Below are positions 8,962 through 17,823 of a DNA stretch of 64,000 bases, piece by piece. Position 1 is the first letter of the stretch; each line of letters begins with the position of its first letter. A program made the translations under genes and the position numbers. The notes beneath the pieces are model-generated. The model did not search any database and was not told the origin of the DNA. It saw only the letters and a program-made list of their open reading frames with translations. The DNA comes from Streptomyces endocoffeicus (GTDB lineage: Bacteria > Actinomycetota > Actinomycetes > Streptomycetales > Streptomycetaceae), in the NCBI RefSeq assembly GCF_016741935.1, contig NZ_JAERRG010000005.1, positions 310,001 through 374,000 on the forward strand, written 5' to 3'.

Positions 8962-11394
8962 TCAGACGCGGGTCATGGGCCTGATGGCATTCGCGCGGTC
9001 GATCAGCACCCCGAGCGCCTCGGGGCTGTCCGCCTGTCGGGCCAGTCGGCGCAGGGTCAGCTCCAATTCCCCGCGCAGCGCGCTTTCGTCCTCCCACTCC
9101 CCATACACCAGTGACCGGGGTTCGGTTCCCCTCCGGGGTGCTTCAGCCGCCGGATCGGCGCGCCCCTTCCGTACCCAGCGCCTTGACCGGGCGTGCCCAG
9201 CGGGCTCACCCATCCGCTCCCCGGACCCCGGCTGCCGCTCCGCCCAGTCCAGCGTCACCTCCAGCGACTCCGCCGCCAGCCGGTCCCGGGCCGGGCCGGA
9301 CTCGCGCCCCTCGTCCAGATACAGCCGCGGCAGCCTCGTGCGCACCTCCGCCAGATCCTCGGCCGCCGGCAGGGCGTCGGGGTGGCCCAGCCGCCCCGAC
9401 AGCACCCGCACTATGGCGATCCGCGCGGCGTCGTAGTGGCGGGAGACCTTCGGCACTCCGCCCAGGATCTCCACCGCGCCGCCCCGGTCGCCCGCCGTGA
9501 GCCGGAGCCGGGCCAGCCCGAAGGCGGCGCTGCCCTGCGAGCGGTTGCGCTGCCACACCGCCTCGTAGAACCGCTTGGCGGCCTCATGGTCGCCCAGGTG
9601 CTCGGCGCAGTAGCCGAGCGCCAGCTTGGGCGCGTACTCCCCGGGCAGGGCGCTGTAGACCTCGTCGAACTCCCGCCGGGCGTCGGCCACCGCGCCGTCC
9701 GCGAGCCGCAGCAGGGCGCGGTGCCAGGACAGCCGCCAGTCGTACGGGGCGGCGGAACCGATCAGTTCGACGGCGATCGCCAACTCCTCGGCCGCCGAGT
9801 CCCGTTCGCCCAGCTCCAGATAGGCGCGGCAGACGCGCAGCCGGATCTCGGCGGAGGGGCGGGGGAAGGCGTGCAGCTGCTCGATCAGCCGCCGCGGCCC
9901 GCTGTCGGTCGGGACGCCCAGCAGCGCCGCGCCGGGATCCGCCGCGTCCGGGAACGGCACCGGCAGCCCGAGCGGCACCCGCTCCGGCTGGGGCAGCCCG
10001 GACGCCAGCAGCGGGCGCGGCTCCCCGTCCAGCCAGCGCTCCAGGTCCGGGATCCGGCCCAGTGAGGAGTCCAGCAGCGCCGAGGTCGGGGCGAAGAGCG
10101 TGGACGGCTCCGGCTGCTCCCGGCTCAGCCGCAGCGAGTGGACCTCCCGCAGCACGCCCCACAGCTGCTCGGACATCTCCGCGGCCGATCCGAACCGCCG
10201 CTCCGGGTCGGCCGCGGTGGCGCGGGCCAGCACCCGGCGGTAGGACTCGGAGCCCAGGCCGGGCGGCCGCTGGGTCTGCCGGGCGGCCTTGTCCGAGAGC
10301 TCCTCGAGCGTCCTGCCGACCCCGAAGAGATCATGGCGCTCGGTGAGGGCGGAGGCGCCCCGGGCCAGCACCTCGGGGGCGGCGAACGCCTCGGTGATCA
10401 CCGGCGGCCCGCCGTCCCGCTGGCCCAGCCGCCGCACCGCGCCGAGGTCGATCACCTTGACCCGGTCCTCGTGGTGCATCACATTGCTCGGCTTGAGATC
10501 GCAGTACAGCAGCTTCTCGCCGTGCAGATAGCCCACCGCGCGCAGCACCAGACAGCCGTAGGCCAGGATGTGCTCGTACAGCCGCGGCCCGTCGTACGGC
10601 TTCACCGCGTCCGCGATGTGGTCCTTGATCTGGGCGAGGGTCATCCCGCCGACGAACTCCATCACGATGTAGCCCGTGAGCGCCCCGTCGCCGCGGGGGT
10701 CGGGCTGGGTGACGTAGTTGATGATCCGGACGATGCCGGGGTGGTCGAGCACGGTCAGATAGCGGCGCTCCTCGACCGCCACCCGCAGGGCCGCCTCGTC
10801 CTCGTTGTTGATCAGGCCCTTGATGGCCACGGGCTGGTCGTCCAGCTGGGTGTCCTCGGCGAGATAGACCCAGCCGAGCCCGCCGTACCCGACGCAGCCG
10901 ATCACCCGGTACTGATCGCCCAGCAGATCGCCGGGGCTCAGCCGCGGGGTGAAGTCGAACGGATGGCGGCAGCGCGGGCAGTAGCCCCGGGAGAGCGCGG
11001 ACTGTCCGGCGTAGGGCGCGCCCACGACCGCGTCGCACCCCTCCCAGCCGCAGGTCTGGCCGCGCGAGGGGGGATGCGGATCGTCCATCACCAGGTCGCG
11101 CAGCGAGGGGAGTTCGACGCGGGGCAGGTCCAGCAGGCCATCACCCGCCGGCCGCACCGTGAACTTCCGCGCCACATCGCGGCGGCGGGCACGGGCCGTG
11201 GTCGCGGTGGACTCGGACGCCAAGGGGGCGGCGGGCTCGGCGGGCGGGGGAGCGGGAGAGGTGGCGGGAGAGGGGGCGGCGGGCAGGGGCCTGCGGCCGC
11301 ACTCCGAGCAGAACCCCCGGGCGTTGATCCGGCCCAGGCCCTCGCCGCGGCAGTCCGGGCGGTCGCAGACCGTCCCCTCCGTCGGGTCCGTCAT
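8962..11394 (-). CDS. PknG-like serine/threonine protein kinase with zinc ribbons and TPR-like C-terminus
   Basis: Soluble kinase, 810 residues. Two N-terminal zinc ribbons (C10-x4-C15 with CSEC at 29-32; CGWEGC at 115-120 with CPRC at 139-142) resemble the rubredoxin-like module of mycobacterial PknG. The kinase domain, about 158-440, has a Gly-rich loop GYGGLG, K192, catalytic D299 in YCDLKPSN (no HRD Arg, as in PknG), D316 in DLGAVRR instead of DFG, and APE at 339-341. Helical TPR-like repeats fill about 520-740. PknG in mycobacteria controls glutamate metabolism downstream of GlnH/GlnX. The gene overlaps the protease gene by ATGA. Confidence 0.9.
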   Translation of the reverse strand: MTDPTEGTVCDRPDCRGEGLGRINARGFCSECGRRPLPAAPSPATSPAPPPAEPAAPLASESTATTARARRRDVARKFTVRPAGDGLLDLPRVELPSLRDLVMDDPHPPSRGQTCGWEGCDAVVGAPYAGQSALSRGYCPRCRHPFDFTPRLSPGDLLGDQYRVIGCVGYGGLGWVYLAEDTQLDDQPVAIKGLINNEDEAALRVAVEERRYLTVLDHPGIVRIINYVTQPDPRGDGALTGYIVMEFVGGMTLAQIKDHIADAVKPYDGPRLYEHILAYGCLVLRAVGYLHGEKLLYCDLKPSNVMHHEDRVKVIDLGAVRRLGQRDGGPPVITEAFAAPEVLARGASALTERHDLFGVGRTLEELSDKAARQTQRPPGLGSESYRRVLARATAADPERRFGSAAEMSEQLWGVLREVHSLRLSREQPEPSTLFAPTSALLDSSLGRIPDLERWLDGEPRPLLASGLPQPERVPLGLPVPFPDAADPGAALLGVPTDSGPRRLIEQLHAFPRPSAEIRLRVCRAYLELGERDSAAEELAIAVELIGSAAPYDWRLSWHRALLRLADGAVADARREFDEVYSALPGEYAPKLALGYCAEHLGDHEAAKRFYEAVWQRNRSQGSAAFGLARLRLTAGDRGGAVEILGGVPKVSRHYDAARIAIVRVLSGRLGHPDALPAAEDLAEVRTRLPRLYLDEGRESGPARDRLAAESLEVTLDWAERQPGSGERMGEPAGHARSRRWVRKGRADPAAEAPRRGTEPRSLVYGEWEDESALRGELELTLRRLARQADSPEALGVLIDRANAIRPMTRV

Positions 11395-13106
11395 GGCGTC
11401 TCCCCCTCCGGCGGTGTGTGCACGGCGGCCACGAACCGGTCGACGGCGCGGCGGGCCTCCGGCAGATCACAGGGCACCTCGGCCAGCAGCCGCACCGCCG
11501 CGCGGTGCAGCGGGATCAGCTCGGCCCGCTCGGATTCGGCCTTGGTCCCGAGCATCGCCGTGTACGACACCAGCTGCCACTTCAGCTCCTGGACCGCCGG
11601 CTGCTGGGCGTCGATCACCCGCAGCGTCTCCTCGGCCCGCTCGGCGACCGCCCGCACCGAGTGCTCGAACGCGGCCAGCTTGGCGACGATGCGGTGGGAG
11701 CGCAGCTCGGGGTCGGAGCGCAGCCGGGTCAGATTGATCCGCAGGGCCGTGGCGTCCTCGGTGTCCGATAAGGACGAGCGGCGCGCCCCGCGCCCGGCCG
11801 TCTCGTGCTCGCGGTCGGCGGCGAGCGCCACCCGCCCGGCGAGCTCGTCCAGCCAGGCGTCGATCCGGGCCGCCTCGGGGCGGAACACCCGCTCGGCCAG
11901 GAGCAGTCCGCTCGAGTGGGGGTCGCGGAAGACCAGCAGCAGCCGGCTGCCCCGGTCGGCGAGCAGCTTCATGAAGCCGACCAGCGCCTCGGGGTCGCGG
12001 GCGCGGTCCACGCCGACGGCCACGATGGTGAGCGGCACCGCGTTGGCCCGGACCCGGCTGAGCGGGGAGGTGTCGCCGGGCGAGCGCAGATCCATCCGGT
12101 CCGCGACCCGCAGCGCGACCTCGGTGTCGGTGCGCTTGGTGACGTCGATGGCCAGGTCCACGCTGCCCAGCGGCGGTACGGTGCCGTGCGGCGCGGCCGA
12201 GACCGCCTCGTCGGGGCCGCCGCCCGACAGCTCGCGGTCGGCGAGCGTGATGGCGCGGCTGAGCGCCTCGTACCGCGCGTGGTCGTCGTCCTCGATGACC
12301 ACGGTCTCCACGTCGGCGATGCCCGCGCGCCCGGTCAGGGGCTCCCGGCGCAGCCATACGGCGAGCCGCTGGGCGAAGCCGATGTCCTGGACGACGGTGG
12401 TCAGCGGGGAGACCAGCGGCCGGTCCACCCCGGGGTCCCCGCGCAGCCAGCGGTGGACCACCGGCAGATGGCGCACGATCGTCTCGACCGGGATCATGTA
12501 GGAGACGCTGAGGCGCTCGGCGGATGGCACGTCGACGGGGTCGTCGTACCGGCTGACGACCATGCCGATGACATGCCGGGTCGCCTCGTCCTCCACCCCG
12601 GCGCCGCTGAAGCCCTTACGGACCACATCCCGGGGCGACTTGGGGTCGAGGCCCACCCACTCCGCCCGGGGGCCGACCCGCCCGGCGGTCTTCGCGCGCA
12701 GATAGTGGCCGTTGTCGAGCCCCTCGGGGAAGCCGCCCATCCACACCGGCCGGCCGAGCACCGGCGGCAGCCGGTAGAGCGGCGCGGCGTGTTCGGCGGG
12801 CTGCGGCCGGCCCAGCCGCAGCAGCGCCACATCGCCGCAGCCGTCGGAGCGCTGGGGCACCCAGCAGCCGTCGGCGACGCGCGCGGGGACGGGCCGGGCC
12901 TCGTGCACCTCGACCAGCTCGACCAGCACCTCGGTGGCGGGCACCGGGAGCCCGTCGTCGGGGATCACATGGGCGCACGTCAGCACCGTCTCACTGCCCA
13001 GGAGGATTCCGGCGCCCAGGACGTCACCGGCCGAACTACGGATCCTCACCCGCCATGTGCCCCCGCTGGAGGTCGCATCGGCGGTAATGCCCATTTCCGC
13101 CCCCAT
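11391..13106 (-). CDS. Trypsin-like serine protease with long C-terminal domain, first gene of the PknG-like operon
   Basis: About 571 residues from the ATG at 13106; an ATG at 13094 is an equally possible start and neither has a strong ribosome-binding site. The chymotrypsin-fold triad is visible: H46 in LTCAHVI, D92 in CGDVALLRL and S167 in GFSGAGV. There is no signal peptide, so it appears to act in the cytoplasm, which is unusual for S1 proteases and typical of regulatory trypsin-like domains in actinobacterial signalling clusters. The remaining 350 residues have no fold I recognise: an alpha/beta section around VPLTIVAVGVDRARD, then long helices. It leads the five-gene operon. Confidence 0.8.
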   Translation of the reverse strand: MGAEMGITADATSSGGTWRVRIRSSAGDVLGAGILLGSETVLTCAHVIPDDGLPVPATEVLVELVEVHEARPVPARVADGCWVPQRSDGCGDVALLRLGRPQPAEHAAPLYRLPPVLGRPVWMGGFPEGLDNGHYLRAKTAGRVGPRAEWVGLDPKSPRDVVRKGFSGAGVEDEATRHVIGMVVSRYDDPVDVPSAERLSVSYMIPVETIVRHLPVVHRWLRGDPGVDRPLVSPLTTVVQDIGFAQRLAVWLRREPLTGRAGIADVETVVIEDDDHARYEALSRAITLADRELSGGGPDEAVSAAPHGTVPPLGSVDLAIDVTKRTDTEVALRVADRMDLRSPGDTSPLSRVRANAVPLTIVAVGVDRARDPEALVGFMKLLADRGSRLLLVFRDPHSSGLLLAERVFRPEAARIDAWLDELAGRVALAADREHETAGRGARRSSLSDTEDATALRINLTRLRSDPELRSHRIVAKLAAFEHSVRAVAERAEETLRVIDAQQPAVQELKWQLVSYTAMLGTKAESERAELIPLHRAAVRLLAEVPCDLPEARRAVDRFVAAVHTPPEGETP

Positions 13107-13183
13107 GTGGCAAGAGCATACGCCCGGGAGGTACGGAAGTGACCCGTCCGTCCGATGGGTCACGGGAACGGGTGAGGGGCGGT

Positions 13184-13244
13184 GAGGGACGGGCCCGGGG
13201 CTGATGAGGGACGGGCCCGGGGCCGGAGAGGGACGGGCCCGGGG
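13184..13244. repeat. 22-bp tandem repeat, three copies
   Basis: GAGGGACGGGCCCGGGG begins at 13184, 13206 and 13228, each containing the palindrome CGGGCCCG. It lies upstream of the protease gene start. Confidence 0.85.
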
Positions 13245-13339
13245 CCGGAAAGGGGCGTACCAGGGCCGTACGGGGCGGGATGGCAGGCCCGGCGCGTCCG
13301 GTGGGCGGCGCCGCCGGTCGCGCGCGCCCGGCCATTCGG

Positions 13340-13354
13340 GTGACGTGGCGTCAC
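13340..13354. promoter_or_regulatory. Perfect inverted repeat, possible operator
   Basis: GTGACG-TGG-CGTCAC, a 6-bp perfect dyad with a 3-bp spacer, about 240 bp upstream of both divergent genes. Function inferred only from symmetry. Confidence 0.3.
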
Positions 13355-13595
13355 CTCTTCTTGTGGCGGGCTACGTCGGATGGATTACTGAAAGTGTGCG
13401 GTGGAACCTCCCGTCGATTCTTTCGGCGCTGGGGGCGCCGCGTCCTCGCCGGAGCCGGGCGCCAGGCGTACCGCGAGGAGGACCGGGCGGGTGCCCCAAA
13501 GCCCGCGGTCGCGCACCGGACTTCCCGTGAGCGCGTGCGGGTCCGGCCCGCCCGGTCCCGTCCACGCCCCGCCCTCATCCAGGAGGCAACGCGCC

Positions 13596-14339
13596 ATGCC
13601 CATCTCACCCAACCAAGGATCCACCGCAGGCGGTACGACCGTCACCATCACCGGTACCAACCTCGGTGGTGCCACGGCCGTGCGCTTCGGCAGCAAACTG
13701 GCCACCATCACCGCCAACACCCCCACCTCCGTGACGGTCGTCTCGCCCTCCGGCAACGGGGTGGTGGGGGTGACCGTGACCACGCCCGGCGGCACCAGCA
13801 ATCCGCTGAACTTCTTCTACATCGGCCCGCCCTTCAAGACCGGGCTGAGCGTCAGCTCGGGACCGCTCGCGGGCGGCAACACCGTCACCATCACCGGCAC
13901 CGGTCTTTCGACCGCCAGCGCCGTGGCCTTCGGCGGCAACTCCGCGACCCCGACCGTCGTCAACGACGGCCAGATCAACGTCACCGTCCCGGCGGGCGCG
14001 GCCGCCGGGCCGGTGGGCATCACCGTGACCACGGCGGGCGGCAGCAGCAACGGCCTGTCGTACACCTACGTCAACGCACCCGCCATCACCACCGTCAGCC
14101 CCACCTCCGGGCCCACCTCCGGCGGTACGTCGGTGACCATCACGGGCTCCGGCCTGACCAGCACCCAGTCGGTCACCTTCGGGGGCGTGGCGGCGCCGTT
14201 CTCCGTCATCGACGACACCAGCCTCTCGGCCGTGACGCCTCCGGGCACCGCCGGTCCGGTGGACGTCACCGTCACCACCAGCGGCGGCAGCGCCACCGCC
14301 GACGACGCCTTCAGCTACGCCGCAGGTCCGGGCATCTGA
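13596..14339 (+). CDS. IPT/TIG (Ig-like) repeat protein, three domains
   Basis: Product 247 residues; ATG chosen because AGGAGG lies 10 bp upstream. It consists of three IPT/TIG immunoglobulin-like domains of about 80 residues. Each begins with a PxSG or PNQG turn (SPNQGSTAGGTTVTITGTNL) and ends with VTVTTPGG.SN..FFY-type strands. The protein starts directly in the first domain, with no signal peptide, lipobox or anchor. IPT/TIG domains usually occur in secreted adhesins, glycoside hydrolases and phage or injection-machine structural proteins. It pairs with a larger IPT gene 37 bp downstream, probably in one transcript. Export route and partner are unknown. Confidence 0.85.
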   Translation: MPISPNQGSTAGGTTVTITGTNLGGATAVRFGSKLATITANTPTSVTVVSPSGNGVVGVTVTTPGGTSNPLNFFYIGPPFKTGLSVSSGPLAGGNTVTITGTGLSTASAVAFGGNSATPTVVNDGQINVTVPAGAAAGPVGITVTTAGGSSNGLSYTYVNAPAITTVSPTSGPTSGGTSVTITGSGLTSTQSVTFGGVAAPFSVIDDTSLSAVTPPGTAGPVDVTVTTSGGSATADDAFSYAAGPGI

Positions 14340-14376
14340 TCACCCCGTGGGACGACCCGCCAGAAGGAGAACCACC

Positions 14377-15687
14377 TTGAGTACCCCTCAAGCCACAGGT
14401 ACAGGCACCGGTCCCTCGACGGCCATGGCGTCCCCTCCTGTGATCAGTTCCGTGAGCCCCGCCGCCGGTTCGCCCGGCGGCGGGACCCCGGTCACCCTGA
14501 CCGGGAGCAACTTCACCCAGGCCACGGTGGTCCGCTTCGGCCCGAACTTCGCCTTGTCGTTCACCGTGGTCTCCGCCACGCAGATCACGGCGGTGGCCCC
14601 GCCCGGCAGCGGCACCGTGCAGATCACGGTGACCACGCCGGGTGGGACGAGCAACGGGGTGGCGTTCGGCTATGCCGCCGCCCCCACCCTCACCGGCATC
14701 TCGCCCGCCACGGGTCCCGCCACCGGCGGTACGACGGTCACCCTGACCGGTACCAATCTGCTCGGTGCGACGGCGGTCAGGTTCGGGGCCGTCAACGCCT
14801 CGTCGTTCACGGTGGTGTCGGCGACGCAGATCACGGCGGTGGCGCCGCCGGGCAGCGGCACGGTGCAGGTCACCGTGACGACGCCGGGTGGGACGAGCAA
14901 TGGGTTGTCGTACAGCTATGTGGCGGTGGCGGCGCCGGTGCTCACCTCCGTCTCCCCGACGCAGGGCCCGATCGGCGGCGGGAACACGGTGACGCTCACC
15001 GGTAGCGGCCTTACGGGCGTCACGGCGGTCAGTTTCGGGTCGACGCCCGCCTCGTCGTTCACCGTGGTCTCGGCCACGCAGATCACCGCGGTCGCCCCGC
15101 CGGGGGCCGCCGGGCCGGTGCAGATCACCGTGGCCGGGCCGGGCGGCACCAGCAATGGGGTCACGTACTTCTACGTCGGCATCCCCGCCCTCACCGGCGC
15201 CTCACCCGCCCAGGGCCCCACCTCCGGGGGCACGACCGTCACCCTGACCGGCACCAATCTGCTCGGTGCGACAGCGGTCAGGTTCGGGGCCGTCAACGCG
15301 ATCACCTTCACGGTGGTGTCGGACACGCAGATCGTGGCGTCGTCCCCGCCGGGCAGCGGCACCGTGCAGATCACGGTGGTGACGCCGGGCGGCACGAGCA
15401 ACGGCGTCGCGTACACGTATGTGCCCGCCCCCGTCCTCACCAGCCTGTCGCCGAACCAGGGGCCGCTCGACGCCGGGACCACGGTCACGCTCTTCGGCAG
15501 CGGGCTCACCACCACCAGCTCGGTGCTCTTCGGCGCCACGCCCGCCTCCTTCACGGTCGTCTCCGACACCTGGGTCGCCGCCATCGCGCCGGCCGGGTCC
15601 GCCGGGCCGGTGAACGTACAGGTCACCACGCCCGGCGGCAGCAGCAACAGCATCGTCTACACCCGGGTGGGGCCGCCCGGGATCTAG
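14377..15687 (+). CDS. IPT/TIG (Ig-like) repeat protein, five domains
   Basis: Product 436 residues with a TTG start set by AAGGAGA eight bases upstream; a GTG at 14347 lacks a site. After a 25-residue Ser/Thr/Gly-rich lead come five IPT/TIG domains, each opening with (V/L)(I/T)(S/G)..SP..G and a G-G-(T/N)-x-V-T-L-T-G strand. Domains 2 and 4 are nearly identical (shared TNLLGATAVRFGAVNA), pointing to recent internal duplication. As in its neighbour there is no secretion signal. The gene ends in an AGGAG-rich 10-bp repeat array. Likely roles are a surface or extracellular structural protein exported by a non-Sec route, or a cytoplasmic tail-like structural part; neither is proven. Confidence 0.85.
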   Translation: MSTPQATGTGTGPSTAMASPPVISSVSPAAGSPGGGTPVTLTGSNFTQATVVRFGPNFALSFTVVSATQITAVAPPGSGTVQITVTTPGGTSNGVAFGYAAAPTLTGISPATGPATGGTTVTLTGTNLLGATAVRFGAVNASSFTVVSATQITAVAPPGSGTVQVTVTTPGGTSNGLSYSYVAVAAPVLTSVSPTQGPIGGGNTVTLTGSGLTGVTAVSFGSTPASSFTVVSATQITAVAPPGAAGPVQITVAGPGGTSNGVTYFYVGIPALTGASPAQGPTSGGTTVTLTGTNLLGATAVRFGAVNAITFTVVSDTQIVASSPPGSGTVQITVVTPGGTSNGVAYTYVPAPVLTSLSPNQGPLDAGTTVTLFGSGLTTTSSVLFGATPASFTVVSDTWVAAIAPAGSAGPVNVQVTTPGGSSNSIVYTRVGPPGI

Positions 15688-15690
15688 AAG

Positions 15691-15750
15691 CCAGGAGGAG
15701 CCAGGAGGAGCCAGGAGAGGCCAGGAGGAGCTAGGAGGAGCTAGGAGCCG
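15691..15750. repeat. 10-bp tandem repeat covering a stop codon
   Basis: Six units of C(C/T)AGGAGGAG. The last unit begins with CTA (15741-15743), the TAG stop of the leftward ribosomal protection gene, so the array links two convergent gene ends. Confidence 0.85.
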
Positions 15751-17756
15751 AGGCCCGGGGCCGTCGCCCCGGCGCGCAGCGGCCGGTCGGCGCACGGCCT
15801 TGACCACCACACCCCCTCGCCGTGCGTCAGCCGGGGCAGGACCCGTTCGAAACCGTGCACCCGGCGGGCCGGGAGCTCGCCCCGCAGCAGCCACCCCGTG
15901 GCACCGTCCACGCTCTCGCCGATGTCCGCCTCGGCGGCGGCGAGGTGGGCGGTGACCGCGGCGAGCGTCTCGGCCGGAAGCTCCAGCTCGAAGGCGTGGT
16001 ACGGCTCGTAGATCCGCCACCCCGCCCGCTCCAGGGCCTCCCCGAGCACCACCGGGGTGAGGTCGCGGAAGTCGGCCGCGGTGCTCAACGGCCCGATGAA
16101 CCCGGAGCGGACGAGAACGACCCGGCAGTCCGTCACCGAGCGCCCCCGGGGCCCGTGGAAGAGCGTCTCGTACACGGTCTCCTCGATCGCGTTGTGGAAC
16201 GCCCGGGGCAGCGCGCCCAGTTCGGTCTCGTAGCCGAAGACCACCCCGGCGCCCCGCTCGGTGGGCTCCACGCTCAGCCCGACGGTCGCCCAGGGCCCGG
16301 TGTGGCCGACCCGGGCGATCTCGCGGGCGGCCTCGCCGACCCCCGAGGGGCGCTCGACCAGCACCGGACGGCTCGGTTCGAAGTCCGCCTCGATGCCGTA
16401 GTCCTGGACCAGCGTGGCCGCGATGATCTCCTTCTGAACCTCCCCGTACAGCAGCACCGAGGTGGCCCCGCCCGGCATCGCCCGCGCGTGGATCAGCGGA
16501 TCCTGGTCGGCCAGGTCGAGCAGCGCGGTGTGCAGCCGGGACGCGGCGACGGCGCCGGGCTCGCGGGCGCGGACGAGGGTCTGGAGGCTGGGCGCGGCGA
16601 AGTGCCGCCGGTCCGACGGGACGTCGTGGACGGGCCCGAGCCGGTCGCCGACCCGGACCCCGGGCAGCCCCTTGATCCTCGCGATGTTCCCGGCGGTCAG
16701 CGGCCCGCGCGCGGCCCCCGCGTCCCCGAGGACCTCGAGTGCGGTGATCTGCCCGGTGTGCTCGGTAAGGGCGCCGCCGGGCTCGCGGCGGTGCAGGGTC
16801 ACCCGCTGTCGCAGCGTCACCTCGCCGGAGAACAGCCGCAGATAGGCCGTACGGCCACCACGGGCGCCGCTTCTGCCGCCTCCGCCTCCGCCTCCGCCTG
16901 CGCCTGCGCCTGTGCCGCTTCCGCCGCCTGTGCCGCCTCCGCCGCGCTCCACGGCGAAGACCGTGCCGCGCGGCTCCGCGCCGCCCGACGCGGGCGGCAC
17001 CAGCCGGGCCACCCCCTCGACCAGCGCCCCGACGCCCTGGCCGCTGAGCGCCGAGCCGAAGAAGACCGGATGCGCCAGCCCCTCCGCCGTACGGGCCGCG
17101 AGCGCCGCCCCCACCTCCTCGGCCGAGGGCAGCGGACCGTCCACGACCCGCGCGAGCATCGCGTCATCGGTCTCGGCCAGCACCTCGGCCGCCTCGGCGC
17201 GCACCCCCGGATCGTCCAGGGAGCGCGGCCGGACGCGGGCGTTCCGCGTGCCCAGGTCCCTTACCGACGTCAGCGGGACGAGATGTGGCGCCAGGGCGCG
17301 CCGGATGTCGGCGAGCAGCCCCTCGTCGCGGGCGCCCGCACGGTCGATCTTGTTGATGAAGAGCAGCACCGGGAGCCGCAGCCGCCGCAGGGTCTTCATC
17401 AGCACCCTGGTCTGCGCCTGGACGCCCTCGACGGCGGACAGCACGAGCACCGCGCCGTCGAGCACCCCGAGGGCGCGCTCGACCTCGGCGATGAAGTCGG
17501 AGTGGCCGGGGGTGTCGATCAGGTTGATCTGGGTGTCCCCGGAGGTGAGGGCGGCGACCGCGGTCCGCACGGTGATACCGCGCTGCCGCTCGATCTCGCC
17601 GGTGTCGGTCTGGGTGTCCCCGGTGTCGACGCTGCCGAGCCGGTCGATCACCCCGGCGTCGTAGAGCAGCCGCTCGGTCAGGCTGGTCTTACCGGCGTCG
17701 ACATGGGCGAGCACACCGATGTTGAGGGTCCGTGAGACCCGTGGAGAGCTGGGCAT
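15741..17756 (-). CDS. Tet(M)/OtrA-type ribosomal protection GTPase
   Basis: Translation GTPase that in this family removes tetracycline from the ribosome. Product 671 residues from the ATG at 17756 (GAGGAA upstream); Tet(M) is about 639. The N-terminus LNIGVLAHVDAGKTSLTERL is diagnostic of the Tet(M)/OtrA family rather than EF-G. Other motifs: QRGITVRTA (switch I), DTPGH at 81-85, NKID at 135-138. Domains II-V follow. A glycine linker of about 28 residues (about 269-297) sits where the G domain meets domain II and is not present in typical family members. Possible leader peptide upstream. In Streptomyces it could be self-protection or intrinsic resistance. Confidence 0.85.
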   Translation of the reverse strand: MPSSPRVSRTLNIGVLAHVDAGKTSLTERLLYDAGVIDRLGSVDTGDTQTDTGEIERQRGITVRTAVAALTSGDTQINLIDTPGHSDFIAEVERALGVLDGAVLVLSAVEGVQAQTRVLMKTLRRLRLPVLLFINKIDRAGARDEGLLADIRRALAPHLVPLTSVRDLGTRNARVRPRSLDDPGVRAEAAEVLAETDDAMLARVVDGPLPSAEEVGAALAARTAEGLAHPVFFGSALSGQGVGALVEGVARLVPPASGGAEPRGTVFAVERGGGGTGGGSGTGAGAGGGGGGGGRSGARGGRTAYLRLFSGEVTLRQRVTLHRREPGGALTEHTGQITALEVLGDAGAARGPLTAGNIARIKGLPGVRVGDRLGPVHDVPSDRRHFAAPSLQTLVRAREPGAVAASRLHTALLDLADQDPLIHARAMPGGATSVLLYGEVQKEIIAATLVQDYGIEADFEPSRPVLVERPSGVGEAAREIARVGHTGPWATVGLSVEPTERGAGVVFGYETELGALPRAFHNAIEETVYETLFHGPRGRSVTDCRVVLVRSGFIGPLSTAADFRDLTPVVLGEALERAGWRIYEPYHAFELELPAETLAAVTAHLAAAEADIGESVDGATGWLLRGELPARRVHGFERVLPRLTHGEGVWWSRPCADRPLRAGATAPGLGS
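16866..16950. repeat. Short tandem repeat encoding a poly-glycine linker
   Basis: GCC/TCC/GCG trinucleotide-like array inside the ribosomal protection gene encoding GGGGTGGGSGTGAGAGGGGG-like residues. It looks like slippage expansion. Confidence 0.85.
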
Positions 17757-17823
17757 GGATGCTGAGTTCCTCGAAGACGGTCGTCCGGTGGGGGCACTGA
17801 GTCGTTCCGAGGAATCGGCGCAT
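17692..17823 (-). CDS. Possible leader peptide of the ribosomal protection gene
   Basis: An ATG at 17823 sits six bases after an AGGAG on the minus strand and opens a 43- to 44-codon frame beginning MRRFLGTTQCPHRTT. It runs past the main start in another frame and stops at a TAA inside the main gene. Overlap of a well-placed small frame with the start of a Tet(M)-type gene fits leader-peptide control, as known for tet(M). Coding status is unproven. Confidence 0.35.

Larger units (their letters stand above)
13107..13595. other. 489-bp divergent intergenic region
   Basis: It separates the leftward protease operon from the rightward IPT/TIG gene. It contains a 3-copy 22-bp repeat (13184-13244) and a perfect inverted repeat GTGACG-TGG-CGTCAC at 13340-13354 that could be an operator. 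I see no convincing gene; open frames here are shadows of GC bias. Confidence 0.6.

Noticed and set aside
15741..17756. Elongation factor G
   Set aside because: The N-terminal INIGVLAHVDAGKTSLTE and QRGITVRT segments match the tetracycline ribosomal protection group, and the location is isolated from ribosomal-protein genes.
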